A DNA stretch of 64,000 nt from Pseudomarimonas salicorniae (GTDB taxonomy: Bacteria; Pseudomonadota; Gammaproteobacteria; Xanthomonadales; Xanthomonadaceae). Location: positions 247,516 through 311,515 of the forward strand of contig NZ_JALNMH010000004.1 in the NCBI RefSeq assembly GCF_023156535.1, given 5' to 3'. Below, one piece after another: positions 1 to 7,894 of the stretch; position 1 is the stretch's first letter, and every line of letters begins with the position of its first letter. The position numbers and the translations under genes were made by a program. Below the pieces are notes generated by a model, which had not been told where the DNA came from, did not search any database, and worked only from the letters and a program-made list of their open reading frames with translations.

Positions 1-255
1 CAGCCAGCGGCCGACCTCGCCCCGGGCCAGGCCCAGCCAGCTCGACAGGTCGACCACTGGCACCGGGTGGCCGCGCAGGACGGTCAAGCCGGCGACGTAG
101 TCCGGCAATTCGGGGATCGGCTGCAGTGGCAAGGGGCGCAGCACTTCGCGCACCTGCCCCAGCGGCAGGGCGCAGCGCCGACCGCCCGCGCTGACCTGGA
201 GCAGCTGCTGGATGCCACGCCCCGCATTCCTCGCCTCGCTGTGGCCGCTGGCCAT
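1..255 (-). CDS. CheW-like domain protein, N-terminal part (runs off the window)
   Basis: The first 85 codons of a minus-strand gene are visible and its end lies left of the window. The translation has the CheW-fold pattern: a short polar N-terminus, then CALPLGQVREVL, PIPELPDYVAGL and an RGHPVPVVDLSSWLGL stretch, which matches the beta-barrel segments with which CheW proteins couple chemoreceptors to the CheA kinase. The ATG at 255 is preceded by GGAAGAAGG, which lies rather close to it. It could be a stand-alone CheW/CheV-like coupling protein or the first domain of a longer chemotaxis-type protein; the visible part cannot tell. The 100 bases up to the next gene show nothing recognisable. 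Confidence 0.7.
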   Translation of the reverse strand, partial: MASGHSEARNAGRGIQQLLQVSAGGRRCALPLGQVREVLRPLPLQPIPELPDYVAGLTVLRGHPVPVVDLSSWLGLARGEVGRWL

Positions 256-355
256 GCCTTCTTCCGTCCGGGCTGTCTGCCCTGCCTTGCAGACTATAGC
301 CGGAGAGCAACGGCCAACCCGATCCGGAAAACCCCGCACCGTGGGCGAACAAGGC

Positions 356-1459
356 TCAGGCGAGGCGGTCCGCGACCTCCTCGGCAATGGCCAGCGAGGA
401 GGTCAGCCCCGGCGACTCGATGCCGAACAGCTGGACCAGCCCGGCAAGGCCATGCTCGGCCTCGCCCTGGAGGACGAAATCCGGGGTCGGTGACTCGGGC
501 CCGACCAGCTTGGGGCGCACGCCGACGAAATCGGGCAGCAGGTCCTCGTCGCGCAGGCCCGGCCACCATTCGCGGATCGCCGCGGCGAACTCGGCGCGAC
601 GGCTGTCGTCGAAGTCGTAGGCCTCGCGCTCGATGAAGCGTACGTCGGGACCGAAGCGGGGCAGGCCGGCCGCATCGAAGCCGAGATGCACGCCAAGGCC
701 GCTGCGCCCGGGCAGCGGATAGACCAGCCGGTCGAAGGGCACCTTGTTGCCGCGCATGCGGTAGTAGTGGCCGGCGGCGAAGTGCAGAGGTGGAACCAGG
801 TGTTGCGGGAACCCATGGGTGCGCCGGGCGAGGGCCTGGGCGCCGAGCCCCCCGGCATTGACCAGCTGGCGGCATCGGATCGGCGACTCGCCCCCGGCGC
901 TGACCGCGAAGGCAGCCTCCTCGCAGTCGATACGCTCGACCTCGCAGCGGGTCAACAGCTGCCCCCCGTGACGCTGCAGTTCGGCGCTCAGCGCCATGAC
1001 GTACTCGGCCACGTCGACGAAGCCGGACTGCGGCACGTCGAGCGCAGCGACGCCGCCCAGCGCGGGCTCGCGCCGGCGCAGCAACTCGCCGTCCACCCAG
1101 TGCACCTCGCCGACGCCGTTCTCGGCGGCGCGCGCCTGGTAGTGGCGCAGGGTGTCCAGCTGGTCTTCGGTCGCCGCCACCACCCATTTTCCGCAGCGCC
1201 GATGGGGAACCCCGCGGGCGGCACAGAAGGCGTAAAGCAGTTCGCGCCCGCGCACGCAGACGCGGGCCTTGAGCGAGCCCGGCGGATAGTAGAGCCCGGC
1301 GTGGATCACCCCGGAATTGCGGCTGGAGACACCCTCGCCGGCGCGCGCCTCCCGCTCGACCACCAGCACCTCGCGGCCCCTCTTCGCCAGTTCGACGCCG
1401 CAGGCCAGGCCGACCACCCCGGCGCCGACCACGATGACCTCGATGTCCACCGTCGTCAT
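356..1459 (-). CDS. FAD-dependent oxidoreductase, L-2-hydroxyglutarate oxidase (LhgO)-like
   Basis: A 367-residue DAO-type flavoprotein. Residues about 8-35 hold the FAD-binding Rossmann motif (VVGAGVVGLACGVELAKRG) ending in an acidic strand (VVERE). The segment SSRNSGVIHAGLYYPPGSLK, at about residues 46-65, is characteristic of the L-2-hydroxyglutarate dehydrogenase/oxidase family, which oxidises L-2-hydroxyglutarate to 2-oxoglutarate and passes electrons to the membrane quinone pool. The C-terminus has the second FAD-contact region (FGIESPGLTSSLAIAEEV). Length is slightly below that of E. coli LhgO. It reads in the same direction as the YecA genes with a short gap. The family is clear; the exact substrate is inferred from the one motif. 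Confidence 0.8.
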   Translation of the reverse strand: MTTVDIEVIVVGAGVVGLACGVELAKRGREVLVVEREARAGEGVSSRNSGVIHAGLYYPPGSLKARVCVRGRELLYAFCAARGVPHRRCGKWVVAATEDQLDTLRHYQARAAENGVGEVHWVDGELLRRREPALGGVAALDVPQSGFVDVAEYVMALSAELQRHGGQLLTRCEVERIDCEEAAFAVSAGGESPIRCRQLVNAGGLGAQALARRTHGFPQHLVPPLHFAAGHYYRMRGNKVPFDRLVYPLPGRSGLGVHLGFDAAGLPRFGPDVRFIEREAYDFDDSRRAEFAAAIREWWPGLRDEDLLPDFVGVRPKLVGPESPTPDFVLQGEAEHGLAGLVQLFGIESPGLTSSLAIAEEVADRLA

Positions 1460-1480
1460 GCGCCGTGACCGTTCAAACGC

Positions 1481-2251
1481 CTAGTTCAGCTTGCCGGGGG
1501 CGCCGCAGCACTTCTTGAACTTCAGACCGCTGCCACACGGACAGGGGTCGTTGCGGCCGGGCAGATCGGGCCGGCGGGCGGGCGTCGGCCGCTGCCGCTC
1601 CAGGCGCTTCCAGTTGAGGTCGGCCAGCATGAAGGGGATCTCGCCGGCCATCTCGAGGCGCTCGGCGAGGGTCGGCAGCTCGATGTCCTCGGCGCCGGCC
1701 TCCTCGATCTGCTCCTGGCTGAACAGGGCCATCTGGCTGATGTCCGCGAGATCGTCGGCGACCTCCTCGTCCTCGTCGGCCCAGTGATCCCACAGCTCGC
1801 CGCGCAGGCTGACGCCCATCATGAAGCCATTGGCCCAGGCCACGCCGAGCGGCAGGTCGGCGTGCTCGGCAAGCACCTCCTCGGAAGACAGGTCGATATC
1901 GTCCGGGAAGGCCATCAGCGGTGAGGCGGACTCCAGCATCGACTGCGCGGTAGCGTCGTCGGTGTCCTCCTCGGGCAGCGGCGCGGTGGCGCGGCGCACG
2001 ATGTCGTTCCACAGCGCCATCACCAGCCCGAGCGCCTCCTCGGCCTCCTGCGGGGTCTCCCAGATCTGCTCGTCGTTCCAGATGCAGGGCAGGTACTCCG
2101 AGGGCGGGACGAGGTCGGGCGTCACCACCAGGGCCGAGAGGAAGCCGTCGAGCATTTCCAGCGACATGCCGCCCTTGGGGACCACGCGCTCTTCCAGCAG
2201 CTCGGACAGGCGGTCGACGCTGTCGTCGTCAAGGCGCGGGATGCCTGCCAT
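1481..2251 (-). CDS. YecA/UPF0149 family protein with C-terminal SEC-C zinc motif
   Basis: 256 residues. The body matches the UPF0149 (YgfB/YecA) fold, with the hallmark [19 protein letters not shown] near the start and a [12 protein letters not shown] segment in the middle. The last about 20 residues form a SEC-C motif ([17 protein letters not shown]), the small zinc-binding tail also found at the end of SecA. The ATG overlaps the stop of the upstream paralogue (TGATG), so translation is probably coupled; a GTG one codon earlier is an alternative. Family members are uncharacterised, but the SEC-C tail is known elsewhere to contact SecB or ribosomes. No more precise function can be read. Confidence 0.8.
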   Translation of the reverse strand: MAGIPRLDDDSVDRLSELLEERVVPKGGMSLEMLDGFLSALVVTPDLVPPSEYLPCIWNDEQIWETPQEAEEALGLVMALWNDIVRRATAPLPEEDTDDATAQSMLESASPLMAFPDDIDLSSEEVLAEHADLPLGVAWANGFMMGVSLRGELWDHWADEDEEVADDLADISQMALFSQEQIEEAGAEDIELPTLAERLEMAGEIPFMLADLNWKRLERQRPTPARRPDLPGRNDPCPCGSGLKFKKCCGAPGKLN

Positions 2252-2880
2252 CACGCTGCTCCGTCCTGCTGGCGCAGGGCGCGCAGGAAATACGGCATCG
2301 CCGCGGCCATGGCCACCCGCTGCTCGGCGCTCGGCGCCTCGCCCTTGTCGTCATCCTCGAGCTGGATCATGCGGATCAGCAGGTCAACGCCGGCGTTGAT
2401 CTCCGGCACCTTCTCCTCCAGCGCGCGCCAGCGCGGCAGGTCGAGCTGCACCGCGTAGAGGAAGCCGCCGGCCCAGCCTGCGCCGAGCGGATAGCCGCTC
2501 TTGGCCAGCGCCTCGGCGTACTCGCCCGGATCCTCGGGCAGCCCGGCGGGCACGCTGAAGAAGGGCATGAAACCGCTGTCCTCACCGTCGGGGTCGATCT
2601 CGATGCGTGCCTCGATGTGGTTCCACAGCCGCCCGGCGAGGGCGAGCGTCTGCGCCCTCGCCTCCTCGGGCCAGTGGCCGTGACCGAGGACCAGCGGCAG
2701 GAATCGCTCGGGATCCACCGTGGCGGGCCCGGCGATCAGCGCGCTGAACAGGCCGTCGAGCATCTCCAGTGACATGCCGTCGCCGCTGACGGCGAAGGTG
2801 TCGAGCAGTTGCTTGAGCCGCTGGACATCCGCTTCGCCCAGCGGTTCTCGCTGTTCAGCGGGGTTGAAGGCTTCGGTCAT
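2251..2880 (-). CDS. YecA/UPF0149 family protein without SEC-C tail
   Basis: 209 residues, starting at the ATG that follows a GGGAG ribosome site; an upstream ATG at 2910 lacks one. It carries the same signature as its downstream neighbour ([19 protein letters not shown], then [16 protein letters not shown]), so the two are tandem paralogues. This copy lacks the cysteine-rich SEC-C tail. The reading frames overlap by one base, which points to a two-gene unit. The function is unknown; the family is broadly conserved in gammaproteobacteria. Confidence 0.75.
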   Translation of the reverse strand: MTEAFNPAEQREPLGEADVQRLKQLLDTFAVSGDGMSLEMLDGLFSALIAGPATVDPERFLPLVLGHGHWPEEARAQTLALAGRLWNHIEARIEIDPDGEDSGFMPFFSVPAGLPEDPGEYAEALAKSGYPLGAGWAGGFLYAVQLDLPRWRALEEKVPEINAGVDLLIRMIQLEDDDKGEAPSAEQRVAMAAAMPYFLRALRQQDGAA

Positions 2881-2934
2881 CGCGCGGCTCCCTGCGGGCT
2901 TTTGCCGCAAGCCTCGGCGTCGCGGCGGCCGCCG

Positions 2935-4299
2935 TCAATAGGCGAACTCGCGGAACACCGGGTCAACCGAGCCGCCCCAGGCCCCGTGGAACAGCTCGAG
3001 CTTGCGCTCGGCCGGGGTCTGCCCGGCGTCGAGAATCTCCAGCAGCGGCTCGAGGTGGATGCGCTCGTCGGCACCGTGGCGGTTGAGCCGGGCGCGGCGC
3101 TGCAGGCCGTGCGCCGAGATCGCCAGCGCCTCGCGGGCGAGATCCTGCACGCGGCCGCCGCGAAAGCGCAGGCCCAGGGCCTCGCGGGGCACGCCATCGC
3201 GCAGGGCGTGGCGCTCGGCCAGCGAGAAGTCGCGGACCAGGTCCCAGGCGGCATCCAGCGCCGCATCGTCGTAGAGCAGGCCGACCCAGAACGCCGGCAG
3301 GGCGCAGACCCGGTTCCAGGGCCCCCCGTCGGCGCCGCGCATCTCGAGGAACTTCTTCAGCCGCACCTCGGGGAAGGCCGTCGTGCTGTGATCGGCCCAG
3401 TCGGCCATGGTCGGCCGCTCGCCCGGCAGGGCCGGGAGCCGGCCGTCGAGGAAGTCACGGAAGCTCTGCCCGCTGGCGTCGATGTAGCGGCCGTCGCGGT
3501 AGACGAAATACATCGGCACGTCGAGCAGGTAGTCGACGTAGCGCTCGAAGCCGAAACCCTCCTCGAAGACGAAATCGAGCAGGCCGGTGCGGTCGGGATC
3601 GGTGTCGGTCCAGATCTGCGAGCGGTAGCTGAGGAAGCCGTTCGGCCGCCCCTCGGTGAACGGCGAGTCGGCGAACAGCGCGGTGGCCACGGCCTGCAGG
3701 GCCAGCGAGACGCGGAACTTCTTCACCATGTCGGCTTCGCTGGCGAAGTCGAGGTTGACCTGCACGGTGCTGGTGCGGGTCATCATGTCGAGGCCGAGCT
3801 TGCCGCGCTTGGGCATGTAGGCGCGCATGATCCCGTAGCGCCCCTTGGGCATCCAGGGCATCTCCTCGCGCGCCCACTTCGGCTGGAAGCCCATGCCGAG
3901 AAAGCCCAGACCCAGCGGCTCGGCCACCGCCTTGACCTCCTTCAGATGACTGGCAGCCTCGCAGCAGGTGTCATGCAGCGACTCCAGCGGGGCCCCGGAC
4001 AGCTCCAGCTGGCCGGCCGGCTCGAGGGTGACCGAGGCGCCGTCCTTGGACAGGGCGATCAGCCGGCCGTTCTCCTCGTGGCGCTGCCAGCCGAAGCCGG
4101 CCAGTCCCTCCAGCATCGCGCCGATGCCGCGCTCGCCCTCGTAGGGCGGCGGCCGCAGGTCGTCGGTGCGGAATCCGAACTTCTCGTGCTCGGTGCCGAT
4201 GCGCCAGGCCTCGCGCGGCTTGCAACCCTTTGAGAGAAACTCGACGAGGGGCGCGCGGCCGCGGATCTCGGTGCTATCGGCGGTGCTGGGTCCTGACAT
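2935..4299 (-). CDS. gshA: Glutamate-cysteine ligase, plant/alphaproteobacterial type
   Basis: 454 residues. It catalyses ATP-dependent joining of L-glutamate and L-cysteine, the first step of glutathione synthesis, in the cytosol. Recognition rests on [11 protein letters not shown] near residue 35, [19 protein letters not shown] around residues 93-111, [19 protein letters not shown], and the [12 protein letters not shown] strand near residue 175, all typical of the plant-type GCS2 family rather than of the E. coli GshA type. Length is normal for that family. No gshB is seen nearby. The gene is followed closely by the two YecA paralogues on the same strand. Confidence 0.93.
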   Translation of the reverse strand: MSGPSTADSTEIRGRAPLVEFLSKGCKPREAWRIGTEHEKFGFRTDDLRPPPYEGERGIGAMLEGLAGFGWQRHEENGRLIALSKDGASVTLEPAGQLELSGAPLESLHDTCCEAASHLKEVKAVAEPLGLGFLGMGFQPKWAREEMPWMPKGRYGIMRAYMPKRGKLGLDMMTRTSTVQVNLDFASEADMVKKFRVSLALQAVATALFADSPFTEGRPNGFLSYRSQIWTDTDPDRTGLLDFVFEEGFGFERYVDYLLDVPMYFVYRDGRYIDASGQSFRDFLDGRLPALPGERPTMADWADHSTTAFPEVRLKKFLEMRGADGGPWNRVCALPAFWVGLLYDDAALDAAWDLVRDFSLAERHALRDGVPREALGLRFRGGRVQDLAREALAISAHGLQRRARLNRHGADERIHLEPLLEILDAGQTPAERKLELFHGAWGGSVDPVFREFAY

Positions 4300-4425
4300 G
4301 GGCGTCCTGGGCTGCGGGTCGGCGTGGCCACGCAGCGGGATCGGCTGGCGTGAGCGGCCAAGGTGGGGCCTGGGCAGCGGGCGCGCAAGGTCCGATCGGA
4401 CGAAAACCCTGCCCGCCGCGCCGGA

Positions 4426-5037
4426 TCAATCGGCGGCGGCGCGCAGTCCGAGCTGGCCCTCCAGCCAGGCGCGCGCCTCGGGGATGCCCAGAGAGCGCAG
4501 CGACGAGAACAGCTGGACGCCCACAGGCACTTCCTCCAGGGCATTGCGCACCGCCTGCAGGGCCTTGGCCTGCTGCCCACGCGGCAGCTTGTCGGCCTTG
4601 GTCAGCAGGATGTGCACGGCCAGGCCCCTGGCCATGCCGTAGTCGAGCATCAGGCGGTCGAATTCGCGCAGCGGATGGCGGATGTCCATGACCAGCAGCA
4701 GGCCGCGCAAGGAGGCCCTTTCGCGCAGATAGCCATCGATCAGCCCCCGCCAGTGTTCGCGCAGGGCGGCAGGCACCTCGGCGTAGCCATAGCCCGGCAG
4801 GTCGACCAGATAGCGCGCCGGTGCGACCTCGAAGTAGACCAGCTGCTGGGTGCGGCCCGGGGTCTTGCTGGTCCGCGCCAGCTTGTGCGTTTCGCATATC
4901 GCGTTGATCGCGCTGGACTTTCCGGCGTTCGATCGGCCGGCGATGGCGATCTCGACGCCCTCGTCGGGCGGCAGCTGGGTGGGCAGGTGGACCGCCTTGA
5001 GATAGCGCGCAGGGGCAAGCAGATTGGGCTGGGGCAT
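4426..5037 (-). CDS. engB: Ribosome biogenesis GTPase EngB (YihA/YsxC)
   Basis: 203 residues. This small TRAFAC-class GTPase is needed for assembly of the large ribosomal subunit. The P-loop is GRSNAGKSS (residues 34-42), followed by switch I (SKTPGRTQ), the G3 motif DLPGYGYAEVP and the G4 motif LTKADKL. The start at 5037 is chosen because of the AAAGGATG ribosome site upstream and because the conserved domain begins right after it. The open frame continues upstream to 5898, but only as an antisense shadow of the cytochrome gene. It diverges from cytochrome c4, a pairing that is common in Xanthomonadaceae. Confidence 0.93.
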   Translation of the reverse strand: MPQPNLLAPARYLKAVHLPTQLPPDEGVEIAIAGRSNAGKSSAINAICETHKLARTSKTPGRTQQLVYFEVAPARYLVDLPGYGYAEVPAALREHWRGLIDGYLRERASLRGLLLVMDIRHPLREFDRLMLDYGMARGLAVHILLTKADKLPRGQQAKALQAVRNALEEVPVGVQLFSSLRSLGIPEARAWLEGQLGLRAAAD

Positions 5038-5078
5038 CGCAAGGCATCCTTTCCGCCGCGTGATCCGCGGCCATTTCA

Positions 5079-5107
5079 TTGACCCATCTGGGGGGCGCTG
5101 GAATAAT
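5079..5107 (+). promoter_or_regulatory. Candidate sigma-70 promoter of the cytochrome c4 gene
   Basis: TTGACC at 5079-5084 and AATAAT at 5102-5107 are separated by 17 bases, a near-consensus -35/-10 pair. The predicted transcript would begin near 5114 and have a leader of about 50 bases with GGAG upstream of the ATG at 5164. Read by eye only. Confidence 0.5.
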
Positions 5108-5163
5108 TCGCAGGCTATAGCCCGCCGCTCGCGGGCCATCCCCACGATTTTCGGAGCCAGTTT

Positions 5164-5928
5164 ATGAGCTTTCGGCGCACCCTGGGCCTCGCCGGCGTCC
5201 TTTTGTCCACGGCAGTGCTTGCCCAGAGCGAGACCGCCCCGGCAACGGTCATCGCCGCGGAAGAGACCGCGCCCGCCGAGGTCGCCGAACTGACCGAGGC
5301 CCACGGCGAGGCCAGCGCAGGCGATGCCGCGGCAGGCGAGGCCAAGGCGGCGGTCTGCGCGGCCTGCCACAGCACCGACGGCAACTCGACCGACCCGCAG
5401 TACCCGAAGCTGGCCGGCCAGCACGAGCGCTACATCGCCCGCCATCTCGCCCTGTACAAGAGCGGCGAGCGCAACAACGCGATCATGCTCGGCTTCGCCG
5501 CCACCCTCAGTCCGCAGGACATGCGCGACCTCGGCGCCTACTTCTCGACCAAGCAGGTGCTGCCCGGCATGGCCGACGACAGCGTGATTGCCGATGGCCC
5601 GAACGCCGGCAAGAAGTTCTATGAAATCGGTGAGCGCCTGTACCGCGGCGGCGACATCGAGCGCGGCGTGCCGGCCTGCATCGGCTGCCACGGCCCTGCC
5701 GGCCGCGGCAACCCGGGCCCGGCCTACCCCTCGCTGGGCGGCCAGCACGCGCCCTACACCGCCGCCCAGCTGAACGCTTTCCGCGACGGCACCGTCTACG
5801 GCCGCGGCGAGAACGCGAACGAGGTGATGGCGGGCGTAGCCAAGTACCTGACGGACGAGGAAATCGGCGCCCTGGCCAGCTATATCGAAGGCCTTCACGC
5901 CAATCCGGGAACTGCTGGCGGAAAGTAA
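5164..5928 (+). CDS. Di-haem cytochrome c4
   Basis: 254 residues with an N-terminal signal peptide (about residues 1-20, ending VLAQ) and an Ala/Glu-rich linker. Two c-type haem sites are seen: CAACH at 65-69 and CIGCH at 172-176, each in a cytochrome c4 half-domain with YPKLAGQH or YPSLGGQH downstream. Methionine ligands are likely in the MLG and VMAG segments. Cytochrome c4 is a periplasmic, membrane-associated electron carrier that donates to cbb3 or other terminal oxidases. The gene is divergent from engB and followed by a strong hairpin and then dsbA. Confidence 0.92.
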   Translation: MSFRRTLGLAGVLLSTAVLAQSETAPATVIAAEETAPAEVAELTEAHGEASAGDAAAGEAKAAVCAACHSTDGNSTDPQYPKLAGQHERYIARHLALYKSGERNNAIMLGFAATLSPQDMRDLGAYFSTKQVLPGMADDSVIADGPNAGKKFYEIGERLYRGGDIERGVPACIGCHGPAGRGNPGPAYPSLGGQHAPYTAAQLNAFRDGTVYGRGENANEVMAGVAKYLTDEEIGALASYIEGLHANPGTAGGK

Positions 5929-5955
5929 GGTCCTAGCAGCTCATGCCGGACAGCG

Positions 5956-5986
5956 ATCGGGCGCCGCAGGGCGCCCGATTCGTTTC
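5956..5986 (+). terminator. Hairpin terminator after cytochrome c4
   Basis: ATCGGGCGCC and GGCGCCCGAT form a perfect 10-bp stem (5956-5979) with a 4-base loop, followed by the short T-rich run TCGTTTC. It lies 27 bases past the cytochrome stop codon and before dsbA. Confidence 0.7.
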
Positions 5987-6046
5987 CGCCCGGCCCCGAC
6001 CGATTGAACCCACGTCTCGTTTCAACGACTTCCACAGGAGATGCCG

Positions 6047-6691
6047 ATGCTCACCCGCCTGTTCGCCCTGGCCCTGTTCGCCGCCTCGCCGCTGGCGCTC
6101 GCCCAGTCGCCCGCCGCCGATGGCCTGCAGGAAGGTCGCGAGTACACCGTGCTTGAGCCGGCCCAGCCCACCGCCGACAAGTCCAAGGTCGAGGTGCTGG
6201 AGGTGTTCGGCTACTGGTGCATCCACTGCGCCCATCTGGATCCGGTGCTGGAGAAGTGGAAGAAGGGCATTCCGTCGGACGTCGACTTCCGCTACGTGCC
6301 GGCGATCTGGCAGGGCGGCATCGACGAGTTCTTCGCCCGCGCCTTCTATACAGCCGAGACCATGGGCGTGCTGGACACCACCCACTCGGCGATGTTCACC
6401 GCCGCCGCGGTGGACCGCAAGCTGCAGAGCACCGACGACATCCTCGACTTCTACGCCGACCAGGGTGTGAACCGCGAGCAGTTCGAGGCGACCATGAACT
6501 CGTTCACCGTCAACGCCAAGGTCAACCGGGTCAAGCAGAGCCTGCCGCGCTACGCCATCGAGGGCACCCCGACCCTGATCATCAACGGCAAGTACAAGGT
6601 GATGGCCCGCCAGGGCATGACCATGGAAGACGTGATGAGCGTGGTCGACAAGCTGATCGCCCGCGAGCGGGCGGCGATGAAGCAGGGCTGA
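6047..6691 (+). CDS. dsbA: Thiol:disulfide interchange protein DsbA/DsbL
   Basis: 214 residues with a signal peptide ending near ALAQ (about residue 20). The thioredoxin fold carries the redox motif CIHC at residues 58-61 (GYWCIHCAHLDP) and the cis-proline loop EGTPTLIING. It introduces disulfide bonds into exported proteins in the periplasm and is normally re-oxidised by DsbB. The second ATG (6047) is preferred because AGGAG ends six bases before it; an in-frame ATG at 6041 sits on top of the ribosome site. CIHC instead of the CPHC of E. coli DsbA is common in this lineage. Confidence 0.9.
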   Translation: MLTRLFALALFAASPLALAQSPAADGLQEGREYTVLEPAQPTADKSKVEVLEVFGYWCIHCAHLDPVLEKWKKGIPSDVDFRYVPAIWQGGIDEFFARAFYTAETMGVLDTTHSAMFTAAAVDRKLQSTDDILDFYADQGVNREQFEATMNSFTVNAKVNRVKQSLPRYAIEGTPTLIINGKYKVMARQGMTMEDVMSVVDKLIARERAAMKQG

Positions 6692-6716
6692 TCCCCCTCG
6701 ATCGCTGAACAAGGCA

Positions 6717-6748
6717 GGGCGCTCCGTATCGGGGCGCCCTTCTTTTTT
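6717..6748 (+). terminator. Rho-independent terminator after dsbA
   Basis: GGGCGC (6717-6722) pairs with GCGCCC (6734-6739), followed directly by TTCTTTTTT, an unusually good T-tract for this GC-rich window. It lies 25 bases after the dsbA stop. Confidence 0.85.
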
Positions 6749-6794
6749 GCGCTGCCGCCTTGCAGCGCCGGCGGCGGACCCCAAGAATGACCGC

Positions 6795-7574
6795 ATGATG
6801 GACGCCTCCGCCCCTGCCCCGCTGCGCCTGCTCAGCGCCAACATCCAGGCCGGCGCGCGCACCGATGCCTTTCGCGACTACGTCACCCGCCTGCACAGCC
6901 AGGTGCTGCCGCACGCCAGCAAACGCGGCAACCTTGAGAATTTCGCCGGGCACCTTGGCGATTTCGACCTGGTCGGGCTGCAGGAGAGCGACCCCGGCTC
7001 GCTGCGTTCTGGTTTCCTCAACCAGACCCATTACCTCGCAGAGCGTGCCGGCTTCCCCTACTGGAGCCATCAGCCGAACCGCCGGGTCGGACGCTTTGCC
7101 ACCAGCGCCAACGCCCTGCTCTGCCGGCACCCGCCGGACGAGGTGCGCGACTACGCCCTGCCCGGCCGGATCGCCGGCCGCGGCGTGCTCTGGGCCCGCT
7201 TCGGCAAGGACCACGACGCCCTGGTGGTGCTGATCGCCCACCTCTCGCTCGGGGCGAAATCGCGCCTGGCCCAGCTGGCCTTCATCGCCGAGCTGGTCCA
7301 GGAAGCCCCACATGCGGTGCTGATGGGCGACCTCAACTGCGAAGCGGACTCCGGCGAGCTGCGCCATTTCTACCGACAGTCCGGGTTCGAGCCCCCCGCC
7401 GATCGCTTGCCGACCTTCCCCAGCTGGAAGCCGAAGCGGGCCATCGACCATATCCTGACCACTCCCAATCTGCAGGTCCTCCGGCGCTGGGCCCTGCCCA
7501 ACCTCGCCTCCGACCACCTGCCGATGGCCGCCGAGATCGCCCTTCCCCGAGGCGCGGCGAAGGAGCCCTCCTAG
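6795..7574 (+). CDS. Endonuclease/exonuclease/phosphatase (EEP) family hydrolase
   Basis: 259 residues. The EEP (exonuclease III-like) fold is shown by LLSANIQAG at the start (metal/Asn strand), the GLQESD motif with the catalytic Glu, LIAHLSL, LMGDLNCEADS (Asp and Asn of the active site), and the C-terminal IDHIL and LASDHLPM, where the Asp-His pair completes catalysis. Members cleave phosphodiester bonds in DNA, RNA or phospholipids; the substrate cannot be told here. There is no signal peptide. ATG codons at 6795 and 6798 are both possible starts. It follows dsbA in the order usual for Xanthomonadaceae. Confidence 0.85.
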   Translation: MMDASAPAPLRLLSANIQAGARTDAFRDYVTRLHSQVLPHASKRGNLENFAGHLGDFDLVGLQESDPGSLRSGFLNQTHYLAERAGFPYWSHQPNRRVGRFATSANALLCRHPPDEVRDYALPGRIAGRGVLWARFGKDHDALVVLIAHLSLGAKSRLAQLAFIAELVQEAPHAVLMGDLNCEADSGELRHFYRQSGFEPPADRLPTFPSWKPKRAIDHILTTPNLQVLRRWALPNLASDHLPMAAEIALPRGAAKEPS

Positions 7575-7631
7575 CACTGCGTTCCGCCGGATATCAAAAG
7601 CGCTCCCGTCGCCACCCGGTGATGGATTGAG

Positions 7632-7851
7632 GTGGGCGCGAAGCAGGCATTCATAGTGTGCGACTTGCCGCACCCCACGTACCGTGCGAACGCCCGGTGC
7701 GCTGCGCCAAGGCACGCCCGATGGGGCTCCGCTGACGCCCAACGAAGCCCGACTGCAGGAGCGCACATGGGTGCGACCGCAGCGCTGCGTTTTCACCACA
7801 GACCGCGTCCAGAGCGGATCTCCGCGGTCGCGCCCGAGGACGCTCCCACAA
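7632..7851 (-). repeat. Composite intergenic repeat, copy 1 (modules C'-B', inverted)
   Basis: The gene-free stretch 7575-7894 between two convergent genes is mostly filled by this element. Its first half (7632-7768) is the reverse complement of module C, recognisable by the GGCATTCATAG and GGTGCG blocks. The second half (about 7770-7851) is a module B palindrome whose arms read GGAGCGCACATGGGTGCGACC and, inverted, GGTCGCGCCCGAGGACGCTCC. It is more diverged than the other copies. No open reading frame of its own is credible. Confidence 0.75.
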
Positions 7852-7894
7852 TGGGTCCGGCGCGAGTGGGCGCTCCCCGCGGCTCTTGGCCGCC

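Noticed and set aside
5038..5898. Long open frame that extends engB upstream across the cytochrome c4 gene
   Set aside because: It is antisense to a gene with clear haem motifs, has a low-complexity Ala/Val/Arg translation, and engB has its own ribosome site at 5037.
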